DNA of 64,000 nt from Diphasiastrum complanatum (taxonomy: Eukaryota > Streptophyta > Lycopodiopsida > Lycopodiales > Lycopodiaceae): assembly GCA_029204225.1 (NCBI GenBank), contig CM055110.1, positions 41,833,862-41,897,861 of the forward strand, given 5' to 3'. Shown piece by piece: positions 35,311 through 46,987 of this stretch. Under the pieces are notes generated by a model. The model was not told the DNA's origin. It ran no database searches and worked only from the letters and a program-made list of their open reading frames with translations. Position 1 is the stretch's first letter. Every line of letters begins with the position of its first letter. Position numbers and translations under genes: made by a program.

Positions 35311-36668
35311 TGACGGGGCAAGGGATATAGGAAGAATGAGAACGGAGAAGAGAGCAGGAATATTTCGGAACAGCTCTCCCATTTTAATTGGTTGCTAGGT
35401 ACAAAAATAGTCTAATAGAAAGCTTATGCTGAAGATGATTACAACTTTATCTGTTCTGATTGCCCAACATGATCTTAAAAATTAATTTATACTCCAAAAC
35501 AAGCAGTCCACCGAAGAGATTGGAGATGGTTTGTATGTGATACTACTGAAATCAGATTCAACGTGAAGTATAGTTCTGAAATAAATGGAAGAGCAGTATG
35601 ATATCGCAAGTTCTTCAGGCGTCAAAGACAACCATCGTCTGATCAGAAACTGAGGAGTCGTAGATGTCCATGTTCTGATCAGAGTGAGTAAACAAGCGCG
35701 ATCAAACAACAACGAAAGTGCATTCAATCACAACAAGCATTCATCTATGTTGTACACAGATAGAAACGTGCTGCTGCTATTAAACTGAAGCACAATACAA
35801 ATAACAACTACAAAAAAAAATTGACAGCGTAATTGGGAGGCTCAATAATACGTCTCATGGATGGAGCAACCACTACTTTGTGCTTCGATGATCTACTTAT
35901 AGATTTCATCCGTGTATTAATTGCATTGAATGATTGTCACCTAATTAGAAAAGCCGTTGTACTTGGAAGTATATGACTTTTGTGACAACTATACATAGAG
36001 TATATGGTCAACAAATTAGTATCGTTGATGCGGATAGGGACATCGCTGGAACGTTTCTCGTTTATTTTAGATGACCTTCGGGATTTTTCTCTCTCTTTGC
36101 ATTTTTCGCAAAAAGCCGAAGGTGTCCTTAGAAAGGCGAAGATGTCGGTTAAACAGTTTAACTCATGAAAGTAGATGACCTTTGCTTTGCATTTCGAGAA
36201 AATGGGAAAAAGCCGAAGGTGTTAAAAACATAAACTTTTGAACTATACAAGTGTCGCATTTCGGAGAAATGCGAAAAAACCGCAGCTGTTGAAAACATAG
36301 TGTATTTCTGCAGACTGTCGAAATTGCAATGTATTTCTACAGACTTGTTCTAAATGCTAATTTTGTGGAAGTTGTTGAAGATGGCCAAGTCTTCAATGAC
36401 TTCAAGTTATTGAACTTAACATCTGAACTTAAAATTATGATAGGATTGGTTACCCTTTGCTGGAGATCAGCCGGAAGCCCGTTGTAGACGTTCTTCAAAT
36501 AAATTGGTTGTCTAAGTTTGTGATTCCTACTGGTATCAGACGAGCAGACGTAGAACCAAAGTTGGTTTCACCTGACCCTAGATAAATGATCAATAAACAT
36601 GCAGGAAGAATCATGCAGTAGAAATTAGTCATTCACCAAGGAGACAACTGTGGGCTTAATTTCCAACA
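35311..36668 (-). repeat. 3' LTR of the family-A copia
   Basis: 1358 bp, plus-strand ends TGACGGGGCAAGG and TTTCCAACA. On the minus strand it follows the polypurine tract AAGGGGGGC (36669-36677). The U3 part contains two GCCGAAGGTGT-type repeats near 36110 and 36207 and a TATA-like CTATAAGTAG near 35890. It pairs with 46988-48351. Confidence 0.9.
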
Positions 36669-36681
36669 GCCCCCCTTAAGG

Positions 36682-37546
36682 TCACGGTTGGTGCCTTGGT
36701 ATCTTCGTCAGGTTCAGCATGTTGAAGGACTTCTGTTGCTTGATCCTGGGAAGCACTTTGGTGAAGTTGTCTGCGACCATTTTTGTTGTGGAGCAGTATT
36801 GAAGGATCACTTGCCCTGAAAAAACTTTATTCCGAATGAAATGATACTGGATTTCTATGTGCTTGGATTTGCCATGAAATTTGGGATTCAGTGACAGTGA
36901 AATACAGCTCAAGTTGTCACACGGAATGGTGGTGGCATTGAATTGAGTGTGATGTAAGTCGTGAAGTAACAACCTGATCCATACGGCTCAAGTTGCGATG
37001 TACTCTGCCTCTATCAAAGAAAGTGCAACTAATTTTTGCCAGATAGAAACAGAACCCGGAGGTAGATTTTCTCGTAGAGACTGTTCCTCCCCAATCTGAG
37101 TCGGAGTAGCCTCGCAGGACGAGTGGGTCGATAGCATTTTCATCATAACATAAAATGTGATCTAAACTTTCCAGAATATATCTCATCACTCTCTTCAATG
37201 CTTTCCAATGAGAGGTCATGGGATTAGACATGAATTGACCTAACATGCTAACAGTGTATGCTAAATCTGGTCCAGTACACAACATTGCATACATTAGAGA
37301 TCCGATTAGTGAATGATAAGGGTACATCGCTAAGTTGAGTACTTCACTATCAGTCTTAGCACAAGAAGGTTTAGTCAATACTATACTTGGATCCATTAGA
37401 GTATCAATTGGTTTGCAATCAAACATATGGAATTTTTCTAAAATGCCTTTTAGATATGTTTGCTGGCTAAGATAGATCTTCTTGTGAATTCTATCTCTAG
37501 TAATGTGAATTCCTAGCAAAGAATGAACAGCTCCTAAATCAGTCAT
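36682..37546 (-). pseudogene. Family-A copia RT end and RNase H
   Basis: Begins MTDLGAVHSLLGIHITRDRI and includes DTLMDPSIVLTKPSCAKT, GYSDSDWGGTVSTRKSTSGF, CDNLSCISLSLNPKFHGKSK and MVADNFTKVLPR. Relative to the plus-strand copy at 5.2-5.4 kb, about 30 bp are missing in the RNase H core after CFYLA, shifting the frame to ISCTFFDRG. The C-terminal block is in another frame (36682-36972). Inactive. Confidence 0.85.
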
Positions 37547-38982
37547 GTCAAAATCCTTTGACGATCACTCTTATTAGTGTGCAGAAGAGAAGCGTCGTTA
37601 GACAGAATAAATGCATCATCTATGTAAAGAACTATGTGAACTGAATTGGTGTCTATATGCTTTGAATAAACATTACAGTCAGTTGAATTGTTTGCAAATC
37701 CCAATTGAATGAGATAAGAGTTGATTCTATTGAACCATGCTCTTGCAGCCTATTTCAGACCGTAGATTGCTTTGTGCAGCTTGCACACTTTGTGCTCTTG
37801 GCCTTTGACTTCGAATCCTTCCGGTTGGAAGGTGCACAGCTCCTTTTCAACATTGTCATTGAGAAATGTTGTCTTGACATCCATTTGGTGCATTTCGAGG
37901 TCTTCCGTGGCTGCTACTGCAATCAGAGTCCTGATTGACTGCATCTTGAAGACAGGACTGAAAATTTCTTGATGATCCACTCCTTGGAGTTGAGTGAATC
38001 CTTTAACCACCAGCCGTGCTTTCCATTTGGCAATGGAACCATCAGAGCTGATCTTCTTCTTGAAGATCCACTTGTTGTCGATAACTCTCTTGTGAGTGGG
38101 GAAGTCGACCAGTGTCAAGGTCTGATTCGTCAAAAGTGAGTTGTACTCACTTTCCATAGCTTCTTGCCAATTCACAACATCCTTGGAGTTAATTGCTTTG
38201 GCTAGGCTCTCTAGTTCTTCTGATAAAGTCCAGAATGATTGAGGTGCATACCTCTCAAGAACTGTCCGAGTTCGTGAGGATTTGTGGACGTTTGGTTGAC
38301 CAGAATGCGATGATGCTTCTTTTTGAATTTCTCCAGATCCGCTTGAGCTAGCTTGGTCTGGTCTGATGACAAGTACTGTCGGCTGCTCAGCTTCTGTAGC
38401 TGTAGCTGCAGGTTCTATAGAAGGAACATCAACGTTGGAAGGTTGAATGCTACGTAAAATAGGATGAAATGACATAGCATCGTTTATCGATGGTTGTTTG
38501 AAATCATAGTATGTATGTTCTTGAGATATTGCATCCCTAGAGACAAATACTACATTGGTGGATGGATCATAAACTCTATAAGCTTTATGTTCATGAGGAT
38601 AGCCAATGAAAATACATTTATTTGTCCTATGATCCAGTTTCTTCCTAAGCTGTTTAGGAATGTGAAGAAAACATATACAACCAAAGATTTTTAAATGTCT
38701 GACACTAGGCTTGTGCCCATGCCAATCTTTATAAGGAGTTTTGTTGTTGACGGCTTTGGTGATGGATCTGTTCTGTACATAACAGGCTGTGGCAGTAGCT
38801 TTTGCCCAGAACTTTGCAGGTAGGTGTGCTTGATGTAGCACTGATCTGACTGAGTTGAGAAGAGTTCGGTTCTTCCTTTCTGCAATCCCATTCTGTTGAG
38901 GTGAATAGGAAGTAGTGGCTTTTGATGCCATGTTCAGCCAGGTAGTCAGACATCTCGTTGGAGATGTATTCGCCACCACCAT
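37547..38982 (-). pseudogene. Family-A copia integrase C-terminus and reverse transcriptase
   Basis: A 410-codon open frame (38982-37750) holding SYSPQQNGIAERKNRTLLNS with the catalytic integrase Glu, FGCICFLHIPKQLRKKLDHR, a Ser-rich linker, then RT blocks WQEAMESEYNSLL, WKARLVVKGFTQLQGVDHQE, MHQMDVKTTFLND and HKAIYGLK. A TAG follows where homologues read Gln. RT continues with the catalytic box LYIDDAFILS near 37630. Best preserved family-A RT in the window, lost by the stop and by frameshifts near 37560. Confidence 0.85.
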
Positions 38983-39796
38983 CAGTTCGGAGTGCCTTCA
39001 CTTTCCTAGATGTTTGTGTCTCAGCCATGGCCTTGAATCTCTTGAAACATTCAAAGGCTTCAGATTTGTACTTAATGAACATGACTATAGACCATATGGA
39101 GTAATCATCTATAAAAGTGATAAAATAGACTGCATCTCCTAAGGATGGATTTGGCATTGGACCACAAAGATTGCTATGTACAAGATCTAATATATGCTTT
39201 AATTTGATGGAATGTGATTTTGGAAACTTGCTTCTAGAATGCTTCCCATAGATGCATGATTCAAAAAAGAAAAATTTCCTATCTAATGAAGAAGATAAAT
39301 TCAGTCCATCAACTAAATTATTACAAAGCATATAAGAAAGTGATCTTGTATTCACGTGTCCAAATCGACTATGCCATAGAACAGCACTGTCGTTTACATT
39401 TTCATTAGAGATACTAGCTAATGCAATTGAATTAGAGAGTACGTAAATATTTTCAACTCTACTGCATGTAGTCAGAGGAGTATCTTTCTCGAATCTTGTA
39501 CACTCCATGTAGCCCTCATCAGTTATCTTAGAGACTGATAACATGTTCTTTGATAACTGAGGAACATGAAAGACGTTAGAAACACAAATAGATAGATCGT
39601 TATTGAAGGTGATCTTCATTGTTGTTCCTTTGCCTTCCACACGTATGGTGCTAGAATCTCCGAGGTAGATAAATTGGTCTCTGCTGTAAGCTGCGTACTT
39701 CGTTAACCATTCCTTGCAAGAGGTCATGTGTTGGGTAGCGCCGTTGTCCAGGTACCAGCTATCACAGTCTTCGAAATTGTTGTAAGCCATTAACAA
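38729..39796 (-). pseudogene. Family-A copia protease and integrase core
   Basis: Starts near LMAYNNFEDCDSWYLDNG: protease LDNGATQHMT keeps the catalytic Asp, then LWHSRFGHVNTRS and ESCIYGKHSRSKF (zinc region). The integrase core follows with VHSNLCGPM, where the first catalytic Asp is replaced by Asn, and RTDGGGEYISNEM. A frameshift near 38925 moves the rest to the overlapping frame starting 38982. The Asn substitution alone would inactivate integrase. Confidence 0.85.
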
Positions 39797-40123
39797 GTGT
39801 GTGTCTTGCTCCTTGAATTCGACCGCATTGGAGGAGTCTGGCCGTCGCTCTTGTTGCTTCTTCTATGCCTCGCTGTAGATCCTGATGCGACACTCCTTGA
39901 TGTCGTGATTAGCTCTTTTGCAATATTTGTAGAAAAGCTTCTTGCGCGATCCACCATGCTCACCTTGAGTGTGAGGCTTCTGCTGTTGCTGCTGCACCTG
40001 ATTCTTGCCCTTGGAATGATCTTTCTTCTTGGTGTATAGAGCCATGGATTTGTCTTTGATAGACAGGTCGCTAGTCTTTCTCCGTATTTCTTCTTGAAGA
40101 AGATGACCAATCATGGGTGATGT
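39797..40123 (-). pseudogene. Family-A copia gag, 3' part
   Basis: Continues the gag interrupted at 46414: IGHLLQEEIRRKTSDLSIKD, KGKNQVQQQQQKP, zinc knuckle CKRANHDIKEC and IYSEA followed by TAG. The target duplication GATGT marks the junction at 40119-40123. The amber stop lies at the same place as in plus-strand copy 1 (about 840), while copy 2 has CTA there. Confidence 0.85.
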
Positions 40124-41184
40124 TGTTGGAGAGAGGGAGATGAACAAGCTGAGAAAAGGTGTCGTATGTTAGAAACAAAAAAAGAAAAAAAGAAGCTCAA
40201 AGAGGTAAGATGAACACGAACGAGAAACGAACTCGAACAGAAAATGTTTGTGCGCAGCGGAACGAGCTATACGACTCTCTCCGTAAGCATGACTACGCCT
40301 ATCAGAACGAAGAAAACGGTAGTGATGGGAATCACAATCGTTCTTGATTACGTAGCCAAACTTTAATAAATGAATGAAGCTCCAAAAAAATGGTTTGTCG
40401 CAAATGGTAAGACAAACTATTCGTCGCGAATGATTTGCGAAGAGCTAGACGGTGCTCGACTGATAATTAGTCGCAAATGATTCACAAAAGACAAGACTAA
40501 ATGTCCGTCTATTACCAAAAAGAACAACTAGAAAGATCAGACAAAATGAATGATAAGCATAACAATATTAACATAGATCTGAACGCAGAACAAAGAACTA
40601 TATCAGATTAAGTATATCATGTATACATGTCAATAATGCGGTAGAGCACAAGACAATAGCGGACAACACTGCGTGCCCTACGAAGCTTATACAATTTGTA
40701 AAGGAATAAAACCTTATTGCTGACAATCAAGAATCAATGCGCAAGGCATCTCCTTTGTCTCATTCATCAACTCATTCACTCATTAACATGAATACAGCAA
40801 TGGTATCCAGTATATATACATTATATTACAGGTGTGCAGATGTGGAAAGTACAAAGTGGATGTGCTGTCTGTAAGAGATCGTGGGTGGCTGGTGATGACA
40901 ATGCAAAAAAGTGCATCACTCTTACGAGTAGCCTTAGGATTAGATTTATAGGATGCCTTTGCTTTTAGGGCACCTTTGGCATTCTGTAAGATAGTGTCCC
41001 CTTTTTGCCTGTCACCATAACGTGTGTAAAAACATAGTGTCGCGATTCTTTCGTCTTTTCTTCGTTTGTGTGAATCTGCATGTAAATATGCAGACTGTGC
41101 GACAACGTTAGTATTTAAATATGCAACATGAATGGAGGCAGATTAAAATGGGATTTAAGAAGAGTAGAGGGAATAAATCCAACA
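40124..41184 (-). repeat. 3' LTR of the family-B copia
   Basis: 1061 bp, plus ends TGTTGGAGAGAGG and AATAAATCCAACA. TATA-like core on the minus strand near 40815-40830 (GTATATATACTGGATACC). Compared with the 5' LTR it lacks about 50 bp near 40880 and differs at many single positions. Confidence 0.9.
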
Positions 41185-41191
41185 CCCCCTC

Positions 41192-42751
41192 TTAATCTGG
41201 ATCTGTGAATGCCTTGATCTTCAGACTAAGCAATGCACAAAATTTGTTGTGTGCATTAAGACTGAGTGCTTTCGTGAAGATGTCTGCAACCATGTCTTGC
41301 GTTTTACAGTACGTTAAGCTCACCTCCCTGTCGAGAACCTTGCCCCTGATGTAGTGATATCTGATCTCAATGTGCTTACTCCTAGAATAAAATCTAGGGT
41401 TGGCCGATAAGGCAATAGCACTTTGGTTATCACAAAACAAAATTGTAGGGCTTTACTAATACAGATTGATGTCTGACAACAAATTTCTCAACCAAAGCGC
41501 TTCCTTAATAGATAGAGAAGCAACAATGTATTCTGCTTCAGTAGAAGAAATTGCGATAGAGGTTTGCTTACGATTGTGCCACGAAATAGGACCGCGTTGA
41601 AGAAGAATGTAAATTCAGATGTGGACTTACGATTGTCTGCATCTCCTCCCCAGCTTGCATCAGTAATAACCACTGAGCTGATGAAGATTGCCATTGCTGA
41701 CATCTCCATAGTAGATGCACTGGTCCATGGTAGCTCGAATATACCTCATGACTCGAATAAGAGCCTTCCAATAGGTAATGCCAGGATTAGCCATGTATTG
41801 GTTGAGTGAGCTAACAACAAAAGAGATATCTGGTCTTGTACAGACCATTGTGTACATGAGAGATCCTAGTATCGATCGATACATATACTCTCTCATTTGC
41901 TCCTCTTTCTGCTTGGTTTGGGGACATTGGTCCTTTGACAAATGCAGGCCTGGATCCATTGGTGAGTGAGCTAATTTACAATTCATCAAATTGTATCTGT
42001 TAAGAACATTATGAAGATACCTTTGTTGAGTGATATAAATCAGTCGATTTGCTTTGTCTCTGTGGATTTGAATTTCCAGACAGAAGTGAGCTTCGCCTAG
42101 ATCAGTCATGTCGAATTCGGAATCCTTAACCATATTGGTATCGTTGATCCCATACAAGGTGATGATAATGAAGGACTGCTACACTGACTTCGAATAAACG
42201 TTGCAATTAGCAGTGCTTGGTTTGAATCCTTGTTCAATGAGGAATGTGTTGATCCTCTGAAACCAAGCCCTGGCAGACTGTTTCAAGCTGTACAATGCTT
42301 TGCATAGATTACAGACACGATTCTTCATGCCTTCCAGAACGTCACCTTTGGGCTGGATCATGTAGATATCTTCTTGTATAACTCCATTCAGATAGGCTGT
42401 TTGTACATCAAGTTAATGTACTTTGAGGTCGGCAGTTGCAACATAAGACAAGGGAATTCGGATCGACGAATGTTTGACGACTGGACTAAAAGTCTCACTG
42501 TAGTCCACATTCGGAATCTGGGTGAATCCTCGTGCAACCAGTCTAGCCTTCCTTTGATTAATTGCCCCGTTGGCATTATATTTGATCTTAAAGATCCATT
42601 TGCAATCAATGATATTGCAGCCAATAGGAGCTTCGACTAATGACCATGTCTGATTCTTGATCAGAGAGAAATACTCTCTGTCCATGGCTTCTCTCCAGAG
42701 ATCAAAGTCTGGTTGGCTAAGTGCCTCTTCGACTGTCGTCGGTTCCTGCAT
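41192..42751 (-). pseudogene. Family-B copia reverse transcriptase and RNase H
   Basis: RT from MQEPTTVEEALSQPDFDLWR through WSLVEAPIGCNIIDCKWIFK, RKARLVARGFTQIPNVDYSE and HSSIRIPLSYVATADLKVH. Next is LCKALYSLKQSARAWFQRIN (42179-42361). The catalytic YVDD box is replaced by TLYGINDTN near 42140. It continues with HSPMDPGLHLSKDQCPQT, SILGSLMYTMVCTRPDISFV, RNase H (TDASWGGDADNRKSTSEF) and the end block NPRFYSRSKHIEIRYHYIRG, MVADIFTKALS. Frameshifts occur near 42370, 41710 and 41450. Confidence 0.85.
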
Positions 42752-43670
42752 TAAGAGAGAAGCAGACTCAGGAGTATACCTTGTGGGCTGTGTGAGCTCT
42801 TGGCTTGATCTTCTAGGAGGATTTGACTGATGAATTGCTCCTGGGACTTGTTGCTGGGTAGCAGCAACATCTTCGTCTGATTCGCTGTCTCAAAGTGGGT
42901 CAACAATACATACGCCTGAGCCAGAAGCTCGGACTGTCGTGTCAACGACAGGTAATGAAGGTTCTTCTTGAGCAATATCCTTGTCTTTGAGGTCGATGAA
43001 CTGATCCTCGATAAAGACTGTATTCCGGCTATACAAGATTTGCTGGGTATCATGATCGTACAACTTGTAAGTGTTAGCAGACAAAGTATATCCGATCAGG
43101 ATGGTCTTGAGACCTTGGAAGTTCAATTTCTTGTGTCCTTTGGGATCTACGCATAGACAATGCACTTAAACACTCTTAGGTTCTTCAAAGAAGGCTTAGA
43201 GCCTGTCCACATCTCGTGGGGTGTCTTGTCTGAGAGGGCCTTGGTCGAACATCTATTCTGGATGTAAGCTGCAGTGGAGACAGCTTTAGCCCAGAATATC
43301 ATGGGCAACGATGCATGCGATAGCATACATTTAGCATATTCGACCAGAGTTCAGCTAAGCCTTTAGACTGAGGACTGTAAGGAGTGATGAATTGCTGCTC
43401 AATGCCTTGGCTTTGGCAGTACTCCTTAAACTTGACAGAGATATATTCTCCACCGTTGTCTGACCTTAGGGCCTTGATTGTCCTTCCAGTCTCCTTTTCT
43501 GCATGCTCCTTGAAGATTCTGAAGCAGTTGAAGGCTTCTGATTTCTTCTTTATGAAGTACACCATAGTTCTTCTGGAGAATTTGTCAATAAAGGTTATAA
43601 AATACTTGGCGTCCTTCAGCAAAGGATTTTTCATCGGGCCACAGCTATTTGAATGTACAACATCTAGCAA
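42752..43670 (-). pseudogene. Family-B copia integrase
   Basis: Core at 43670-43299: LDVVHSNSCGPMKNPLLKDA (first catalytic Asp replaced by Asn), then FIDKFSRRTMVYFIKKKSEA, RSDNGGEYISVKFKEY (second Asp present) and TPYSPQSKGLAELWSNM, where the catalytic Glu is present but flanking residues are changed. The C-terminal region at 43165-42890 has GHKKLNFQGLKTILIGYTL and YKLYDHDTQQILYSRN, followed by a linker of Ser/Gln-rich sequence. The fragment at bases 1-109 belongs to the same family. Confidence 0.85.
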
Positions 43671-43715
43671 TCCTCTAGCAACATGCTGATGGCTTCACTT
43701 AAATGGCTTCCTAGT

Positions 43716-44291
43716 CTATTTACCAACTAGACAATCTTGACAGATAGGTAACTCGACCTTTTCGCGAGGATAGTCGAGATCAAGAACAATAGATTGTCTA
43801 GACATTTGTTGTACAACAACATGATTTAAATGACCAAGTCTATATTGCCAAAGTAAACTTTTATTTGAATGAATTGAAGTACTGAGAGCCTGACTAGAGG
43901 CAGAAAAGCAATGACTCAAGTTATACAAGTATCCATGTCTCTTTCCGAGTGCTAGGATATTGCGTGTCCTATCAACTACTTTACACTAATCACATTTGAA
44001 CTCTATTCTATGTCCTAGATCTGTGATTCTGCTTACAAAGAGCAGATTCATAGAAAATTTTGGTACATACAGGACTTTAGAGAGTAGCTTAGACTGATGA
44101 TTTGCAAAGCATAATGTGACAGTGCCTTCACCTTTAATAGCTTGTGTGCTATTGTCGCCAAGGTGAACGGATTTCTGAGTGCTGTAAGGTGTATAGGACT
44201 CGAAACAGCCAACGAGGCTAGTCATGTGCTGAGTGGCTCCAGAATCTAGGAACCAAGAATTGTTGTCAGATGCTCCTTGATGATTGGTCAT
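43716..44291 (-). pseudogene. Family-B copia protease and pre-integrase region
   Basis: Protease WFLDSGATQHMTSLVGCFES has the intact DSGA active site, with LYVPKFSMNLLFVSRITDLG after it and a stop at 43986. The pre-integrase domain is in 43928-43716: LLWQYRLGHLNHVVVQQMSR and ICQDCLVGK. The protease is the only catalytic domain of this element with an unaltered motif. Confidence 0.85.
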
Positions 44292-44399
44292 GAAGGCCTC
44301 ATGATCCGCTTCTTGAATAGGCTATGGAGCTTCTACAGCTGCATTTGTCACTTGATTCGACTGTCCTATGTTGTTGTTCTTCGCTTGAAGTATTCGGCA

Positions 44400-45156
44400 G
44401 TCTTGTATTTTGTGATTGTTTCATTTGCAGTATTTGTTGAACAACTTCTTCTTTGTCTGCGGATTCGACTGTTCTTTGTGATGAGCTGATTTCTGGTCTA
44501 GCTTTGATTGCTTCGGGTCTTTCTTCTTCTTATGCTTTGTCGTGCTCTTGTCGGTGTACAAGATGTGAGAATCAGCTAAGGAACTCAAGGCTTCGTTTCT
44601 TCGCGTGTCTTCCTTCAACAGTATAGTAATGACTCTCAAAAGAGTCAATTTTGGATGAGTCGTGATGATCATCACCAAGCTATCGTAAGAACTTGGCAAG
44701 CTTGTAGGCAGTTGCATCACTGCGTCTTGATCGTCTATGATAGATCTGATAGTGGCCATTTGTCTTAGCAGGTTCTTGAATTGATTAATGTGATTTTGCA
44801 GAGAACCACCATTCGTCATCTTGAGGGAGTAGAATTTCTTCCTGAGATATATCTTGGAAGCTATATCTCGCACTTCGTATAGTGTGCTCAAGATGTTCCA
44901 AACTTTTTTCGATGTTTGAGCCTCAGATACATGGCTGATCTGGATATCCGTGATGTTGAGGATGATCAGCGCGAAAGCTTTTCCATCCTTTAGCTTCCAT
45001 TTGGCGATTGCCACATCATCCGCAACTTCTTTCACCTGTAACAACGTCGTACAATTCTTTTGCCATTAGTGTAGTTTTCATCTTAAATTTCCACAGATGG
45101 TAATTGGCTCTATCAAGCTTGTCCATGATAGGACTGGCTTTCCCTTGGGAATCCAT
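44400..45156 (-). pseudogene. Family-B copia gag
   Basis: Start ATG at 45156 (MDSQGKASPIMDKLDRANYH, then WKFKMKT). One frameshift near 45025 leads to VADDVAIAKWKLKDGKAFAL, VWNILSTLYEVRDIASKIYL, QNHINQFKNLLRQMATI and SLPSSYDSLVMIITTHP. The Lys-rich tail ends before the zinc knuckle, read as KYCK, a stop, then NNHKIQDCRI. The ATG is about 145 bp downstream of the primer-binding site, a normal leader length. Confidence 0.85.
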
Positions 45157-45300
45157 GTGGAAGAGTTAGTCTAACTGATAGGAGAAACTATCAGTGACTT
45201 AAGTATGAAAATCTAATACTGAAAAATACAGAACAAGAAAAAAAATTCTCTATCGGCTAGTAGAGTCTTGTACAATGGAAGCTTATCAAGCTATGAAAAT

Positions 45301-45313
45301 AGCTCTGATACCA
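45301..45313 (-). other. tRNA-iMet primer-binding site of the family-B copia
   Basis: The minus strand reads TGGTATCAGAGCT directly after the LTR end CTCTAACA. It is complementary to the 3' end of initiator Met-tRNA. Confidence 0.92.
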
Positions 45314-46413
45314 TGTTAGAGAGAGGGAGATGAAGGAGTTGAGAAAAAGTGTCATATGTTAGAACCAAAAAAATAAATAAATCTCAAAGAGGTAAGACGA
45401 ACACAAACAAGAAACGAACTTGAACAGAAAATGTTCGTGCGCAGCGAAATGAGCTATGCGACTCTCTCCGTAAGCATAACTATGCCTATCAGAACAAACA
45501 AAATGGTAGTGATGGGAATCACAGTCGTTCTTGATTACGTAGCCAAACTTTAATAAATGAATGAAGCTCCAGAAGAATGGTTTGTCGTGAATGGTAAGAC
45601 AAACTATTTGTCGTGCATGATTCTCGAAGAGCTAGACGGTGCTCGACTGATAATTAGTCGCGAATGATTCGCGAAAGACAAGACTAAATGTTAGTCGTCT
45701 ATTACCAGAAAGAACAACTAGAAAGATCAGACAGAATAGATCTGAACGCAGAACAAAGAACTGTATGAGATTAAGTATATCATGTATACATGTCAATAAT
45801 GGGGTAGAGCACAAGACAATAGCAGATGAAACCGCGTGCCCTACGAAGCTTATACAATCTGTAAAGGAATAAAACCTTATTGTTGACAATCAAGAATCAA
45901 GGCGCAAGACATCTCTTTCGTCTCATTCATCAACTCATCAACTCATTCACTCATTACCCTGAATACACCAATGGTATCCAGTATATATACATTATATTAT
46001 AGGTGTGCAGATGTGGAAAGTACAGAGTGGATGTGATGTCTGTAAGAGATCATGGTGGCTGCAGTCGTTGTCCAATCTGTTAGCGCAGCTGCATGGGGTG
46101 AGCGTGAAAAGGGTGTGACGTCAGCAGTGCTGAAGTGATCGTTGGTGATTACTCTTACAACTAGCCTTAGGATTAGATTTACAGGGTGCCTTTGCTTTTA
46201 GGGCACCTTTGACATTCTGTAAGATAATGTCTCCTTTTCGCTTGTCATCGTAACGTGTGTAAAAACACAGTGTTACGATTCTTTCGTCTTTTCTTCGTCT
46301 GTGCAAATTTGCGTGTAAATATGCAGACTGCACGACAACGTTAGTAAATATGCAGCATGAATGGAGGTAGATTAAAATGGGATTTAAGGAGAGTAGAGGG
46401 AATAAATCCAACA
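45314..46413 (-). repeat. 5' LTR of the family-B copia
   Basis: 1100 bp, plus ends TGTTAGAGAGAGG and AATAAATCCAACA. Promoter core TATATATACTGGATACC on the minus strand near 45975-45990. Transcription would run from here towards gag at 45156. Confidence 0.9.
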
Positions 46414-46949
46414 GATGTCCGGTTGTGTGGAGATCATCACGAGAAAGTGCTCATAGGACTTTGGAAGAGAATACAGCAATGTCATGACAACATCATCATC
46501 TTGAATAGAACATCCTACAGCTGATAATTGATCTAACATGGACTTGAAGTTGTTGATGTGAGAAGTGATGGCAGTAAAATCAGACAAGCTAAGAATAAAG
46601 AACTTCCTTCTAAGATGTAATCTCATGGTTACATCGTGAGTCTCATAGAGACTTGATAACAAGTCCAGTGCTTCCTTAGAGGTTTTGCACGTGGTAACGT
46701 GAGATATTTGGGAGTCGGCCAGATTGAGTGTGATGCATGCTAAGGCCTTCTGATCTTTGATCCTCTAGGCCTTTGCTTAATCACCATCTTCTGGTACAAG
46801 TCTGCACCTTCTACTACATCCCAAAAATCTCTATCTATCAACATCATTCTAAGTTTTAACTTCTAGATCTAGAAGTTAGAACCATTGAACTCGTCAATGA
46901 CTCTAGCTTCACTGAGTGACGAAGATGATGAGCTACCTATATGAGACAT
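46414..46949 (-). pseudogene. Family-A copia gag, 5' part
   Basis: Start ATG at 46949 (MSHIGSSSSSSLSEARVIDE, then FNGS). Several stops lie in the first 60 codons, then DQKALACITLNLADSQISHV, LLSSLYETHDVTMRLHLRRK, SFDLSLSDFTAI-type sequence and QLSAVGCSIQDDDVVMTLL. It is cut at 46414 by the family-B insertion after SYEHFLVMISTQPD. The missing part is at 39797-40123. Confidence 0.85.
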
Positions 46950-46987
46950 GATAACAGTATACAAATAGAATAAAATTAATTTTTTTC

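Larger units (their letters stand above)
40124..46413 (-). mobile_element. Family-B copia element nested in family-A gag
   Basis: 6290 bp, flanked by target duplication GATGT (40119-40123 and 46414-46418). LTRs are 40124-41184 and 45314-46413. PBS is 45301-45313 and the polypurine tract AAGAGGGGG is at 41185-41193. Internal order is gag, protease, integrase, RT, RNase H, all on the minus strand. All domains are present, but frameshifts and a broken RT active site make it defective. It is the innermost and so the youngest element of the nest by position. Confidence 0.92.

Noticed and set aside
35482-35727. Open frame inside the family-A copia LTR
   Set aside because: It lies wholly within LTR sequence, its counterpart in the other LTR is disrupted, and it has no domain.
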